DNA of 64,000 bases from NCBI GenBank assembly GCA_948099385.1, contig CANUEZ040000031.1:1977001-2041000 (forward strand), given 5' to 3'. Shown here in pieces: positions 25,201 through 35,819 of this stretch. The notes beneath the pieces are model-generated. The model was not told where the DNA came from. It did not search any database and saw only the letters and a list, made by a program, of their open reading frames with translations. This stretch comes from Fasciola hepatica. Taxonomy: Eukaryota; Platyhelminthes; Trematoda; Plagiorchiida; Fasciolidae. Numbering within the stretch: the first letter of the stretch is position 1; the number at the start of each line of letters is the position of its first letter. Both the position numbers and the translations under genes were made by a program.

Positions 25201-25850
25201 AATGACCTCGGTGCAAACGTGGTGATGGCGAATGTCATGAGATAGCTGCCTAAAGTCATCTGACCTCGAATGTTCTCCCATAAACGTCCCACTATTGCCG
25301 ATTTCGACAGGTTCACATGTTAACTTGGTGTTGATTTATTTGGCGATAGGAAAATATAAATAGATGAGAACATAAGTTGAGTCGGTAACCCAACAATTTA
25401 CTCGAAAATATAAACTTCCATTGACAGAACTAACATTTTTCTTCCATGTTCGATTCATTCGTGGACTGGCAAATGAATTGATGACCGTTGGAGTCATTTT
25501 ATTTGGAATGCTTATGCTGAAGTGCAAAGTGTTCAAACCGAGATAATAAGATTATTGTTGGTGCTATTTGGATTTTTGAAATGCAGAAGATGCGTCAGAA
25601 CCACTAACTTTCAGAAAGTTCTCATACTTAATTCCTCTTGAATGAGCAAACGGTTTGTGGGTTCATGGTTTTGTTTTTCGCTAAATAATCGGTGAATTAA
25701 TTATCAGTAGAGACCGCGAGCAACCTGTGTGAGTTCAATGGACTGGGTTCAAATCGTCACTTATAAATCTAATTTCATTTTGCTGCTTTGCTGTCACGGT
25801 GATTGCCTGGATTGAAGATAACGGAACGTAAAACGTTAGGTGAATAGCTA

Positions 25851-26269
25851 ATGGACGATAATGGGCGTCAAAATTTAAGGTCATTTGGCTTCACACAGTA
25901 TAATTCAGTAGGAAATTTTAACACTGAAACCACCAGTGAAATATTCAGAATTATGGCGAGACTGATCCATCTTTCTTGTGAATCATCAACACTGCACATC
26001 AACCGAACCCTCAATATGCAATACCAAGCTAACAGGCTATCCGAGTGGAACTCAATAGTTCGTGGGATAAATGTGGTATGCCGTTTAGCGCCGTTGATTC
26101 AAAATTTTGCTTGATACCAACTCATTTTTCTCAGAACGGTTGTGCGTATCAATACCCCAAAAGAGATGATGATAATGAATCGGACTTAACCTATAAAGGA
26201 TATGGTTTAACATTTCAGTATAAAAATCACCGATTTTCACGGCTTTATCAGAGAATGCAGAAAGTTTAA
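25851..26269 (+). other. Pair of open frames in unit B, unidentified
   Basis: The frame 25851-26114 (87 codons) and the overlapping frame 26045-26269 (74 codons) are open in B and in its twin (50508-50926). Both are broken in unit A, where a deletion of about 37 bp shifts the phase. A polypyrimidine tract plus CTCAG just before an N-G-x-A-Y-Q-Y stretch would suit a splice acceptor. No domain is recognised. These may be chance frames in a repeat. Confidence 0.2.
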
Positions 26270-26281
26270 TAGTCAGCGCGT

Positions 26282-26869
26282 TCAGTTCATGTGATTTACG
26301 TTTTTACATTGGAGGCTTGGAAATGGAACTCCGTGGAGATTCAATAAAATTTCAAACAAGGCAATGTTACAATAAAATTTTCGATAACTGACCAGCAGGC
26401 TGTTCGTACTCGCTCTCGAAATTCTCAAGGTCTTGATGATCTTCATCCAATACAAAAGAATAGAAAGACACCGATCGCGTGATACAAGCACCCCTTTCGA
26501 TGTTGTCCAATGCGACCTGATACAAGTAAGATTAAATCGGAAGGCAAGAAAGTGCACTACAATGTAAAGGATTGAATTTGAAGTTTTTAAAATGTGTTTG
26601 GTAAAGGGTGGGAGTGGTTGTTGGGAATAGTTTTGTTCTGTCAAAGCAAAGAAAACAAGGCTTCTATGAGAAACAATATTTGTACTAACAGCAGACTGAT
26701 TTGTGATGAGTGACACTGCTTCAGTTTTCTGTTTTCCAGCATGTTTCTGGATGATTCTATAGGGCTGACCTTGGCACCCGCTACAATTCGTTGTTTGTAA
26801 TATAATAGGCCATGGATTTGTTGTGATTCGTTGCGGTCGCAACCGATTGAGTTCTCGCAGTGATTGCAC
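26282..26869 (-). other. Longest open frame in the window (195 codons), unidentified
   Basis: The minus-strand frame from 26869 to 26282 is intact in B and in its twin 51526-50939, where two conservative changes are seen (Leu to Phe and Phe to Ser). In unit A only the first 68 codons survive (22226-22020). The upstream-overlapping frame 26898-26641 contains a C-x-x-C-x-x-x-x-x-C run. There are no transmembrane stretches long enough to call and no motif I recognise. Presence in near-identical duplicates is not evidence of selection. Confidence 0.2.
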
Positions 26870-27087
26870 TCATCTTTGATGTGTAAACCACTTTCCAATA
26901 TCCGCGAGTCTACTTCGACTAGTCATACTTCGCAAGTCTATCTAAACGCGTGAAAGGCAGAATGTTGAAAAGCGGGCTTAGTTTCATGGCGATCGTGGAT
27001 GCAAGGATCGATGTTTTACCATCCCGCAGCTGCTACGACACCATCAAACCTAACAAGGACCAATGTTACGTGTGTTCTTGAACATTC

Positions 27088-27500
27088 AGACAGCCTTCAT
27101 CTTTTGTCGACAGAAACGGACCATGGAACTGCTTGCTAAGTAATAGAGTACCTGATAAGTATGTTTCATTTCTCACAAAATTGTATCCTCATATCTCAGA
27201 TCGGGCTAAGTGTTTGTGACCAACGTTTGCCCAGATTCTTCGTCTTCGGTGGAGTACGATAAGGCTTCTCTCTATCGTCATTTCTCTTCGAGTTTGACAT
27301 CAATGATGTTCAATGGAGCGCTTTGTCTTACCCACCAGCAGCTGCAGCCCCACTCCTTCCAGGGAAAAAGCTTCCAACCTGGAATATGCTGATATTACCT
27401 TGTTGAATGACAATACATGGATAGTCCAGTACCTCAATAATCCCTTGATGATTGATGCGTTCACATGTCGTATGGAATCCGCGCCTGTGTGATGATTGTA
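27088..27500 (+). pseudogene. Reverse transcriptase core with altered active site
   Basis: Three lesions are visible. The Gln of the V-R-Q-G motif is a TAA stop. The reading phase changes between about 27310 and 27379. The Y-A-D-D catalytic motif reads Y-A-D-I, which is what loss of one Asp codon would give without shifting the frame there. The twin at 51745-52157 carries the same lesions, so they predate the duplication. Confidence 0.8.
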
Positions 27501-28133
27501 CTGAACTAAATCGACGGTCCGTATAGGAAATGCCCACATTCAGAACTACTCGAACGGAATTAGCAAGAATACCAATGCAGCGAATTAGCACGTTAGTGGT
27601 ATTGCAGAATAGGTTTGTATAAATATGTTTCAATAGAGAACATAATTGGCAGACTCAGACATGACCAAATACAGGGAGCTTTTGTCGGAATTGTCCGCAG
27701 TGATCCCGATTGGTTGAGGCTCATCCGTCAATGTGGTTGCGAAGCTGTACCTGGCCTTATCACGTGTGACAGCTTCTGAATCACTACAGCCGTTCATTTG
27801 TAAAATACTTCCGCTATTACTATCGGCAAGAGCATTTGTTCACATTCGCCCTTTGTGGTGATCAGTTGGGGCCAGCTGGCAATTTAGGTACCCTGTTATG
27901 TTGAAAGCAGTTAAAGGTGTATTTGGATAGGAGATAAGTTCACGACCAGTTAGAGCCAAAGCAGCTTCCACGAACATGCGAGGCCCGATACTTCAGGCTC
28001 TCTCTAAAGAATGGGTGGAAAACACCGAAGTTCGTTCTGTTTCGCTCTACGGTTTCGAGACCTGGCCATTCCTCGGCTTCCTATAAAAAGATGTCCCCGC
28101 AGCATTGATTGCATCTGGTGAGAACATGACAAA

Positions 28134-28457
28134 ATGAATAGCCCTATCCTATGTACGGACAGCCACTCGCTCACCGATGTGATTTCTCTACATCGCTTCT
28201 GGTGGCTCGATCATGTTTGGAAAACTCCTAGTCATCGTTTACATTTGCGTGCTCTATTCTCACGTGATAAGCCAGGCTGGAATAAGGGACAGAACAGGCA
28301 GTCCATGACACGGCAAAGACTAGTGGGGAAAGCGTTAGCACTGGTTTTGGTTTATGCTTCTCGTGTCCCCGGTTGGAGCCCTCTGCATGAGGATTACCGT
28401 GGGTTACAGACGTTGAGAGACCCGAATGAGAATAGAAGTCAGTGGGGCAAACAATGA
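28134..28457 (+). pseudogene. LINE C-terminal tail
   Basis: A 107-codon open frame ending the element. It matches the conserved tail after RT in flatworm LINEs: the R-x-x-W-L-x-H-V block, H-R-L, an A-L-F block, G-W, Q-S-M-T, P-G-W, an L-x-T-L block and N-R-S-Q-W. A short AT-rich 3' end follows, with AATAAA at 28489-28494 as a possible polyadenylation signal. The overlapping minus-strand frame is a shadow. Confidence 0.75.
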
Positions 28458-31400
28458 GCGGTCTGTCTGCTCTACTCTTATTTTCCATGAATAAAGAAGT
28501 GTATTTGTGACACATGAGTTGATGGAAAGTATTAGAATCGTACGGCAAAAACCTGGGGCTGATTGTTTCTTAACACTTATTTAGAGCGTCATGTTCTACA
28601 CCACCTTGTATTTCCCTACTGCTAGGTCTTGCATGCGGAATCCAGGGACGCGATGAATTACAAATATGGCTGTTATAATGAGTGGGATGAAACCGACTGA
28701 TACCTCTAACGTTGTTAATTTACACATCACTGAAAAGAGTGGAACATTCTCTGACTGAATTTGACAGATATACGAATGGTTGCTATAGTTTGAATAGGGC
28801 TTGCCATGGTGATAACTTCACTTATTCCCTTAAGCAATGAACAGAAAAGGCATTGCAAGTTTGCAAATTGTCAAATACTTGCTTGTGCTTTGACTGCCTA
28901 ATTGGGTAACACTCCATCGATTGTCATATTACATAATACTTAGGTCATCTACTCGTCATATATTGAAATGCTTTCTTTGCACAGCATCTTTTTCTCCCAA
29001 AACTTTGCATTCCATATAATATAGCAAAACTAAACGGTATTCCGTTTCACTCAAATGAGCCATTTTCACTAAGCTCTTATAACGAGAAACGGTTGTCGTC
29101 AACAAAATGTCTTAAATTAATGCGCGCATTTTCCATCGATGGGCAGCTTCAATATTCGTACCCTTTCTGTAGGTTACCATTAGGGCGAATAGTAGGTAAA
29201 AATGACAAAATATTAGCAACTCAGACCTGATCGCTTTGAGTTATTTGGACTGGATCCCGAGCTCCCGGTAAACCATTGACGAGACGTAGCTTCATGTTAG
29301 CTCAAAGTAGGAGCTGGTTGTGTATCTCTGTCGACATATTATTTGGAAGCTAACAACTAACAATATATGACACCCAAAACAATCCGTGCGCAAAAGTGGA
29401 TGCAAATAATGACGGTGTCATTGTTGATTTATTTCCAACTGTCAGTCAAAAACTAGTTTCCAGTGAGAGTCAAGTTAGAAATTCTTGCCCTGATGAAACG
29501 GTTTTCATGAACTGAATGCTCCGAGTAGATTGTGAGATACGTTCCTCATGTTGAACGCTTAGTCAAATCTACAATTGCTCCAATAGGTATTGAGGAACTA
29601 CCTAGGTAAACCAACGTGGATTGTAATAAACTGGACAACCTGAGGACTAACTCTATCACAACGGACCAACCCATCGCGCTTCGCAATCGTTTTCATCTAG
29701 TATGGAGATGTCTTTGGATACCATATGCAATTATTTGGGGCGGTGGTAAAAGGATGACAAAACAGTGTTTGCCAAGACAATAGCACTCAGATCCGTTGTT
29801 TATCTGCCTACGAACAAACGGTAGAAAATATGAAGATCTCAGCGTGAGGTTGTGCTAACCGCTGAGAAGAAACTTCAAACCTGTGAACAACTACAGAACG
29901 ATTCTGCTCCGCTCAATTAGGCACTGAAGGCAATAGCTGGTCATAACTGAATAAAAATGAAGTGTCAATAGAATGAAACTTTACTATCTGTTTCAATTTA
30001 CAACCTGATAATGTTTGATCACTTCCTTATTTTGCAGTGTTACTGACTGATGGATGGTTGTGAGTTTATTCAACAATCTTCAATTTATTCCCTGCCACAC
30101 AGCTTGTGAAGAGAACGGCAAAATCATTTGGATGGGATGTCATAATACATGATTCTTCTGTTTACCCAAGTAGCGAAACAATAAGGTGGCCGATAAAGTT
30201 AATGGTACAGCACTCAAGGAGGGATTTTTCGCTGGGTTTTACTCCCCCTTTTACCCGGAAGAACAAGCTAGTAGTGTATGTTTTCAAAAAGAATATGGCT
30301 TTGATGTGATTTCCCCTGTTTATCAGTGCATATTTGTTACGTGAAATTTCGATACCACCGGTTGCTGATGATAAGTTCTGATATCTGTGATGAATACACC
30401 TGCTAGCAAACTAGTAAAACACCCTAAGGATTGCGGTTCCAGATGAGTTGGTTTACACCAGCATCTCATATTATTATGTGCGCAATGATGCATTTCTCTA
30501 AAGTTGAATCCTTGAAGAGGAAACTGATAGATATTACTGAATTTAAGGTATTCGGTTGTTTTGATCGGCAGCCTGCACATAAACAAACAGATAATAGCGT
30601 TTTTAACAAAAAAAAAACAGCATGAATTGCATATGAAAATTGAATGTATTGCGCATCCTAAGAGCACCAGAGGTGGTGGCTCAAACCATCATCGGTTTAT
30701 GTTCATTGCCAAAGCAATTTTATTTTGTTGTCGAAAACGTTAACTAGTGAAGCTTGCTGAAGGTAGGCAAAGGTACGTTTTCTATGAGCAAGGTTGTGTT
30801 GTGGATCACCACAAAGTTTCCATTGAGGTCCTAGCCGCAGTCAGGGTAAACCGGAACGGAGCATCTCAATATTTCATGAAAATATCGGTAATTGTATTGG
30901 GTTGAGGCGTAGATGATGATCATTACAGCATAAACACAAATAAAATCTAATGTGGGTGATCCCACTTCCGATGAAAGAATTACACGTGAGAGTTTCCTAT
31001 TATTTTAGGTGTTTCGTCTTCTTTGCTTGACTCGTTATCGTACGGGTCACACATTTCTAGGAAATTGTTCACCCTATTTCTCTGATCTCAGTTCATTTCT
31101 CAGAGAGCCGCTGGAACACGTGAGGACATCCGTTTGTATTTCGCCCCATGTTCCTCGAAAATGCCAAGCTAAAAATAGCTGAGTAGTACTGGTCATTGTG
31201 GAAATGCCAGATTGTCTGCCAAATTTGTCGTGGTACGAAATAATTCGACTAATATGCGAAGCAGCGAAAGCTAGTCGGGAACCTAGGAAATTATCTAAAG
31301 ATTCGGGATTTTGAAGGTTGATTAAGCTCCTAAGGCTTCAAGAAACGTTCAAAATAGCTTTACAGACAGAGCTCAAAGTATTTTTAATTAAATGGTCATA

Positions 31401-33464
31401 TTTGATGTTACAGACCTTCTGTGATGATCTCGAGGTTTTATGATGTTTTTCTCAAATGAGATGAAGCAAGTCCTAATTCCAGACCGATAATTATCGGTCG
31501 CAAAGGATTTGTTCGATCATTTGGTACTCCGGAATGGAGCAACTTATGACCTGGCTGTCAACAGGGATGATAACTCCATGTAGCAATTAGTACTTAATAC
31601 TCTTTTTCACTCAGTGGTATTGACAAAATATGACCAACGGTACTGTAATTGACTTAACCAATAAACCTTAGCCTCTTTCTTCGGATCGATCTGACCCTCT
31701 ACCCTAACTTCAAGCTTATGTTTTCACCAACGTTTTGTGCCACACCCACTCAATCTTCGAACCACACATCTGACAGTGACCTTACGCGGACGCTAACCAA
31801 TGCATTCATTCATAGTGCCCCACGAACTTTGACCCACATTTTCTGATAACATTTACTTGAATTGACTGCTTGAACGTTAAAAGATCCTAAATTTGCATAT
31901 AGCTGGCTCATTGTGACTCACTGAGCAGTTATCGTTGATATGTGTACAGTTTCTGTGTATTTTTTATTGTTCTTAATAAGAACACCCTTTAGAAGTCCAT
32001 AGGTGGGAGCTGGCGTTTTTAGATTGTGTTGCGCGTATCTCAACGACTACTGAGATTCCATCACTGGTATATCATCCATAGAGAAACCTCTTCGTCGAAA
32101 GTAAACACCAGTCATTTATTGCCGTGCTTAAGACATTTGACGACCAGTATTCCAAAGTGGTTTCTTGCGTGATCTGATTAGGTACTAGCTTGCGACAGTG
32201 TAAAACATTCGATCCCTAAGCACTCGCATCATTTGCACTTTACATATAACATATATCACAGCGGATCCCAGATGTGTTCAACGACCGATTAAGCAAGAAA
32301 TGGATTTGGTTAAGTTAATTATGGTACAGTGCTTAGTAGTCTAAATTTGTCAGGGAAAACACCACATTTAGAGATCCCATCGAACGTTACACCATCCTTA
32401 ACAGATAGTTTTGATAAACACTAGTACAATCTTTTCATGGAATTTCTGAAATAGAGGGAGAGGTATAGACTGATGTGGTAGATGATTTCTGAAGATCACT
32501 TTTTTAAACAAGAATGCAGCTTTATTGTGCAGCATAAATGTTGATATGTGCAGTAGCTGCTGGAGATATTTGAGCGATCACAATCCCCACACTTTACACA
32601 AGCAAAACACTATCCCAGTCTCCTTCAAATCAGAAAAGTCCGTGTAGAACCATGTTACCTAAATTGCCCCTGCTAATAATCAGATTCGATCAGCGGTATT
32701 GGGTAAGTGGTTCCCTACAACAGTTAGGCAGAACCGTGCATTGTATTTTCTCTATATGCTGAAAACAAACGGTTATATAATTAGTCCATCTTCACAGTTG
32801 GGAGTTAGAATTTGCTGATTTCATAGTGTCAAAGAAGAAACGAGTAAGTTGAAAGGTTAGTAGAATAGTTACTTCGCTCTTTTCTGACGACCCACAGGTA
32901 CTGCTGAATCTCATCAGCTAAAATTTGTAAATTTTGGTCAAACTAGCTTTCACTATTTTTGTAGTATCAGTTATCAGGCACAAATAAATTGAGGCATAGG
33001 AAGTTGTAATTTCGAGGAATGTGACGTTATCCAAACTAACAATCTGGTATTATGAGATTGTTGAGATAATGCTAGAATACCTTTGATATTGTGGATGGTG
33101 GAAGACTATTCAAGTTTGTTTTGCATGAAGGAAATATTACAACAGAGCGTGAACTACCAATCACCTTCGCCCAATGAGAATATACCTGGTCCTACTCGAA
33201 AGGTTATCAAATCGCACAAAAATGCACGACGAAACGGGTTCCAATCATCACGTCGCTACTGTTTATTCGACGTTAAATTTCATACCTCCATTTAAAGAGA
33301 AGATATCGTTCATTTTGCCCATCACAACGGAGAAAAAGCAAAACTTTCACATCCAACCAATTTCCGTGCAGGGTGTAATCTGTCTACATTTCTGTTCCAC
33401 TCCAGACTGAGGATTGCAAATTTATGTCGTTGACCACTAAAAATGATACAATTGGTTGTATTCT
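28458..33464. other. Unrecognised block of the 24.66-kb unit
   Basis: About 5 kb without a recognisable gene or TE domain. Open frames do not exceed 114 codons. It contains a 10-A run (30608-30617; 8 A in the twin) and an 18-bp perfect palindrome at 31482-31499. It is duplicated almost without change at 53115-58119. No relative exists in the left, older unit, because homology there begins only at about 9980. Confidence 0.5.
31482..31499. repeat. 18-bp perfect palindrome
   Basis: GACCGATAATTATCGGTC equals its own reverse complement. It occurs again at 56137-56154 in the twin unit. It could be a dimeric protein-binding site, but a chance palindrome in AT-rich DNA is equally possible. Confidence 0.9.
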
Positions 33465-33746
33465 TCATTGGTCAGGTGTGGGACATTTTCTAGAGATACG
33501 TTTAATACACCGATAAGCAGCTATTGGTTTGGGCCCACTCACGACCTTTGACAAGTCATGATAAAAGGAGTGCCAAATAGGCCTCTGGACACAACCAACA
33601 TGATACACCCAAACTTCGTAATAGTTTTCACTCTGGTCGCAATCCAGTGTTCGGTGATAGGTGAATGTCTTCTGGAATGTAAAACCGGACGCAACCCTTG
33701 GTGGGTGAAGATGAAAGTTGACCCGCATGTAGGATCGGTATCTCAA
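33465..33746 (-). other. Open frame replacing the BEL/Pao RT interior
   Basis: A 93-codon minus-strand frame, intact here and at 58401-58120. It starts exactly where homology to the older BEL/Pao copy stops. The overlapping plus frame 33558-33971 (137 codons) runs across the BEL/Pao remnant and is probably a shadow. I tried to read this segment as later BEL/Pao pol (RNase H, integrase) and did not find convincing motifs. Confidence 0.3.
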
Positions 33747-33749
33747 AGC

Positions 33750-33946
33750 CGTGTCATGTTACTAATCTTCACTCCAGCATGGCATTCTTTGGGGTCAAAA
33801 TGTTTCAATATTCCAGTCTTCAACGAAAACAAACGTTTCCCTGCTACTGACTGGTTATTCAGAAGACGTGGGCAAACATCTTTCCACGGCAACGTGACTC
33901 AATATTGCTTGTCAGAGAACCGTGACGTTGATTCTAGGGTTCTGAG
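33750..33946 (-). pseudogene. BEL/Pao RT start, truncated
   Basis: Reads D-K-Q-Y, stop, then VTLPWKD and later GKRLFSLKTGILKHF, the N-terminal RT lead-in. Truncated at about 33747, where the sequence departs from the older copy. The catalytic part is absent. Confidence 0.75.
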
Positions 33947-34059
33947 CACTTGCTTATCTTCGTCGATGTAAACTTATAGTAAACTAGAGGCTCGTTGAAT
34001 ATCGAGGCTCACACTGTCTCCAACCCGTACATATTAGGATCAGCCTCATTTACACAGTC

Positions 34060-34540
34060 AATACGAACCTTTCCTTTGGTCATGACTGAAGAATGGTCCC
34101 ACGACGGTTAAACCGAGAGGCGTATGTGTAGCGCAAGTATCTGCTTTCTCGCCGTATTTATGTTCCCATACCCAAAGCGCCGCTGGCTCATTCATACTTA
34201 TCAGTATCGATACCTTCCCGCCTTCGATTATTAGCGGGGTAACGTTGTGCAGATGAGCCAAATCCTTGGTCCGATCAAGAACGAAACGTTTCAATTTGGG
34301 GAGGTGTTGGACTGCCCCAGCTTTCTCGTTTTTCATTCACTCCCCTACTTTCATGAAGCACAGTTGAAACCCAACCACCTCAGGGCTTACCTTAGTTGCG
34401 GCTGGTTGTCCGACCAAACCTAATTCTTTCGACAAGAATTTGTCCATAAGTGTGGAATCAGAACCTTTGCCTATGACCGCATATATTTTCACTGACATCA
34501 GTGACCCAAACACCGTGACTGATATAAGTTCCTGAGACTG
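34060..34540 (-). pseudogene. BEL/Pao protease region
   Basis: The protease of this family cleaves the polyprotein and needs a D-S/T-G active site. Here the loop reads V-I-G-K-G-S-D-S-T-L, so the position expected to be the catalytic Asp is Gly and the Ser is Lys. A TGA stop separates this part from the downstream frame 34336-34058, which contains an H-L-x-x-L-K-R-F block, an E-G-G-K-V-S-I-L-I-S block and TPLGLTVVGPF. Alignment with the family is long and ordered, so the assignment is firm. Confidence 0.8.
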
Positions 34541-34916
34541 TACATTTGTCAGCCGAAGTGACTTGACAACGGCGGTTGTCTTGGTTAGTTACTGGATTCC
34601 GCCCCGTTTTAAGTGACATTCCTGGGAACAATAAGGGGTGGTTAATCAGATTACAACGTCCTGAACTATAGGTCATTTGAGAACTGCAGTTGAAGGCCCG
34701 TATTTCAGCTTCAGACAAAAATGACACTTGTGTACGCCTCACAAACGATAGTCGCTCGGGTACCCTCAATGATACAAACTTTCACAGTGATCCATATTGT
34801 GCGCAGCACCCGCGTGGCATCATCAGCTCAAGAGAAGACGTTGGCGTTGTGTTGTGTTGTGTATGGAGCAATTACGCTTTGCGCAGTGCATTTCGGACAG
34901 CTCAGGATCGAGCTTG

Positions 34917-35168
34917 TTATTTCTGCCAATTGAAAGTATATGACTGATGAACTATTTGCACACCCATCAAATCAACCGCAAATTCCGTTAGATCTGAGAA
35001 GGTTGGTTCCCGGCTTAGTCGTGAAGTATGTGATTCCATCTCAGACCACATTAACTGGAGGGTTAAAAGCAGTGAACGTAAAACTTCCAACAGATTTCGA
35101 GAAGCATACAGGTCGGAAACACTACATAAACTGCAAAGAACAAGCATAAATCCGTCTCTTAAAATCAA
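34917..35168 (-). pseudogene. BEL/Pao gag tail
   Basis: An 83-codon frame with L-Q-L-M-W followed by EPTFSDLTEF, matching the gag region just before the zinc knuckles in BEL/Pao elements. No intact C-x-x-C-x-x-x-x-H-x-x-x-x-C knuckle was found between it and the protease. Confidence 0.65.
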
Positions 35169-35353
35169 CAGAACAGTATGGAAATCTGAAAGTATTGTAC
35201 ATGTTTGGTTGTGTATGGCTCACTCGCTTCAATATTTGTTCACTGAGGTTATGAAGGATACGACGAAACTGTTGGATTCAAAGGGGGCACTTCATCCTGG
35301 TTTACGAGTCATCAATCAAAGAGAATTTTTATTTCATTCCAATGAGTTGAAAG

Positions 35354-35404
35354 ATATATATATATATATATATATCTTTATATATATATATATTATATAT
35401 GTAT
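35354..35404. repeat. TA microsatellite, interrupted
   Basis: Two TA runs separated by CTTTA, followed by TTATATATGTATA. The twin at 60008-60060 is 2 bp longer. The older unit has no such run at the matching place (about 11600). Confidence 0.95.
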
Positions 35405-35819
35405 ATAACCTTGTATCTATCAACAATGCTTATTATAAAAAATGCATTTGTTTTGAAAACAACAATATTATTTGAATTGAACAAATGCTTTTTGTGATGA
35501 CGCTTCCACGAATTTCGAAAGGGAAATGAGTTTTGATCAGCTTCGAACGAGGTTCGGACTGCATCGTGAAACTGATGCGCCATATGTTGTGGATTTTGGA
35601 CCGTTTCATTTGCCAAAACAGCAGTGTCCGTAGAGAACGTACTACACTGGACTTTTTGTTTTTGGGTTTAATTTCTTTCGGAACATATTTTCGTTCAGCA
35701 AACTCGAAGTGAGCCATCACAAAGCAAAACATGTTCGATAGCCTGCTATCAGATCAAGACTGGTATCAATCCCGTATTTCATGTTTAAACGACTTCAATA
35801 CTGTTCATGTGAGCTAGGT

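Larger units (their letters stand above)
22230..26869. repeat. Tandem unit B (about 4.64 kb), left full unit
   Basis: This is the second block of the A/B tandem pair, starting at the same base as A (ATCTATACG) and ending at a matching TTGCAGTGATTGCA-like end. Its first 1555 bp equal those of A. The remainder is diverged: a G12 run at 24089-24100 where A has only six G, about 37 bp near 25940 that A lacks, and about 95 bp near 26440-26520 that A lacks. It matches 46909-51526 almost perfectly, apart from a 21-bp deletion and one T in the latter. Confidence 0.93.
27050..28457 (+). mobile_element. LINE remnant on the plus strand, left full unit
   Basis: A 5'-truncated non-LTR retrotransposon, RT core to C-terminus. 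In order: an RT block around the first catalytic aspartate (about 27088-27125, read as QPSSFVDRNGPW, corresponding to the family's A-A-F-D-S-V-D-R); PDKYVSFLTKLYPH; GVR, stop, GFSLSSFLFEFDIND (27254-27310); LEYADITLLN (27379-27408); S-V-S-L-Y-G-F-E-T-W-P (near 28040); and a C-terminal frame 28134-28457 with RFWWLDHVW, P-S-H-R-L, L-F, Q-S-M-T, R-V-P-G-W and RSQW before the stop. These are hallmark blocks of flatworm RTE/CR1-like elements. It lies opposite in strand to the other LINE in the unit and its 3' flank differs, so it is a separate insertion. Confidence 0.85.
33747..35300 (-). mobile_element. BEL/Pao LTR retrotransposon remnant, left full unit
   Basis: On the minus strand: gag tail (35168-34917), protease region (34540-34060), then the start of RT (33946-33750) ending at a breakpoint. 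Best motifs are EPTFSDLTEFAVDLM in gag, GKGSDSTLMDKFLSKELGL in protease, TPLGLTVVGPF at the protease end and LPWKDVCPRLLNNQSV in RT. No LTR pair was seen. Dead by stops and phase shifts. It lies downstream of the minus-strand LINE, in the same order and spacing as in the older unit. Confidence 0.82.

Noticed and set aside
33558..33971. 137-codon plus-strand frame (and its twin 58213-58626)
   Set aside because: Much of it lies opposite the minus-strand BEL/Pao RT start, which has recognisable motifs, so this is most likely a shadow frame.
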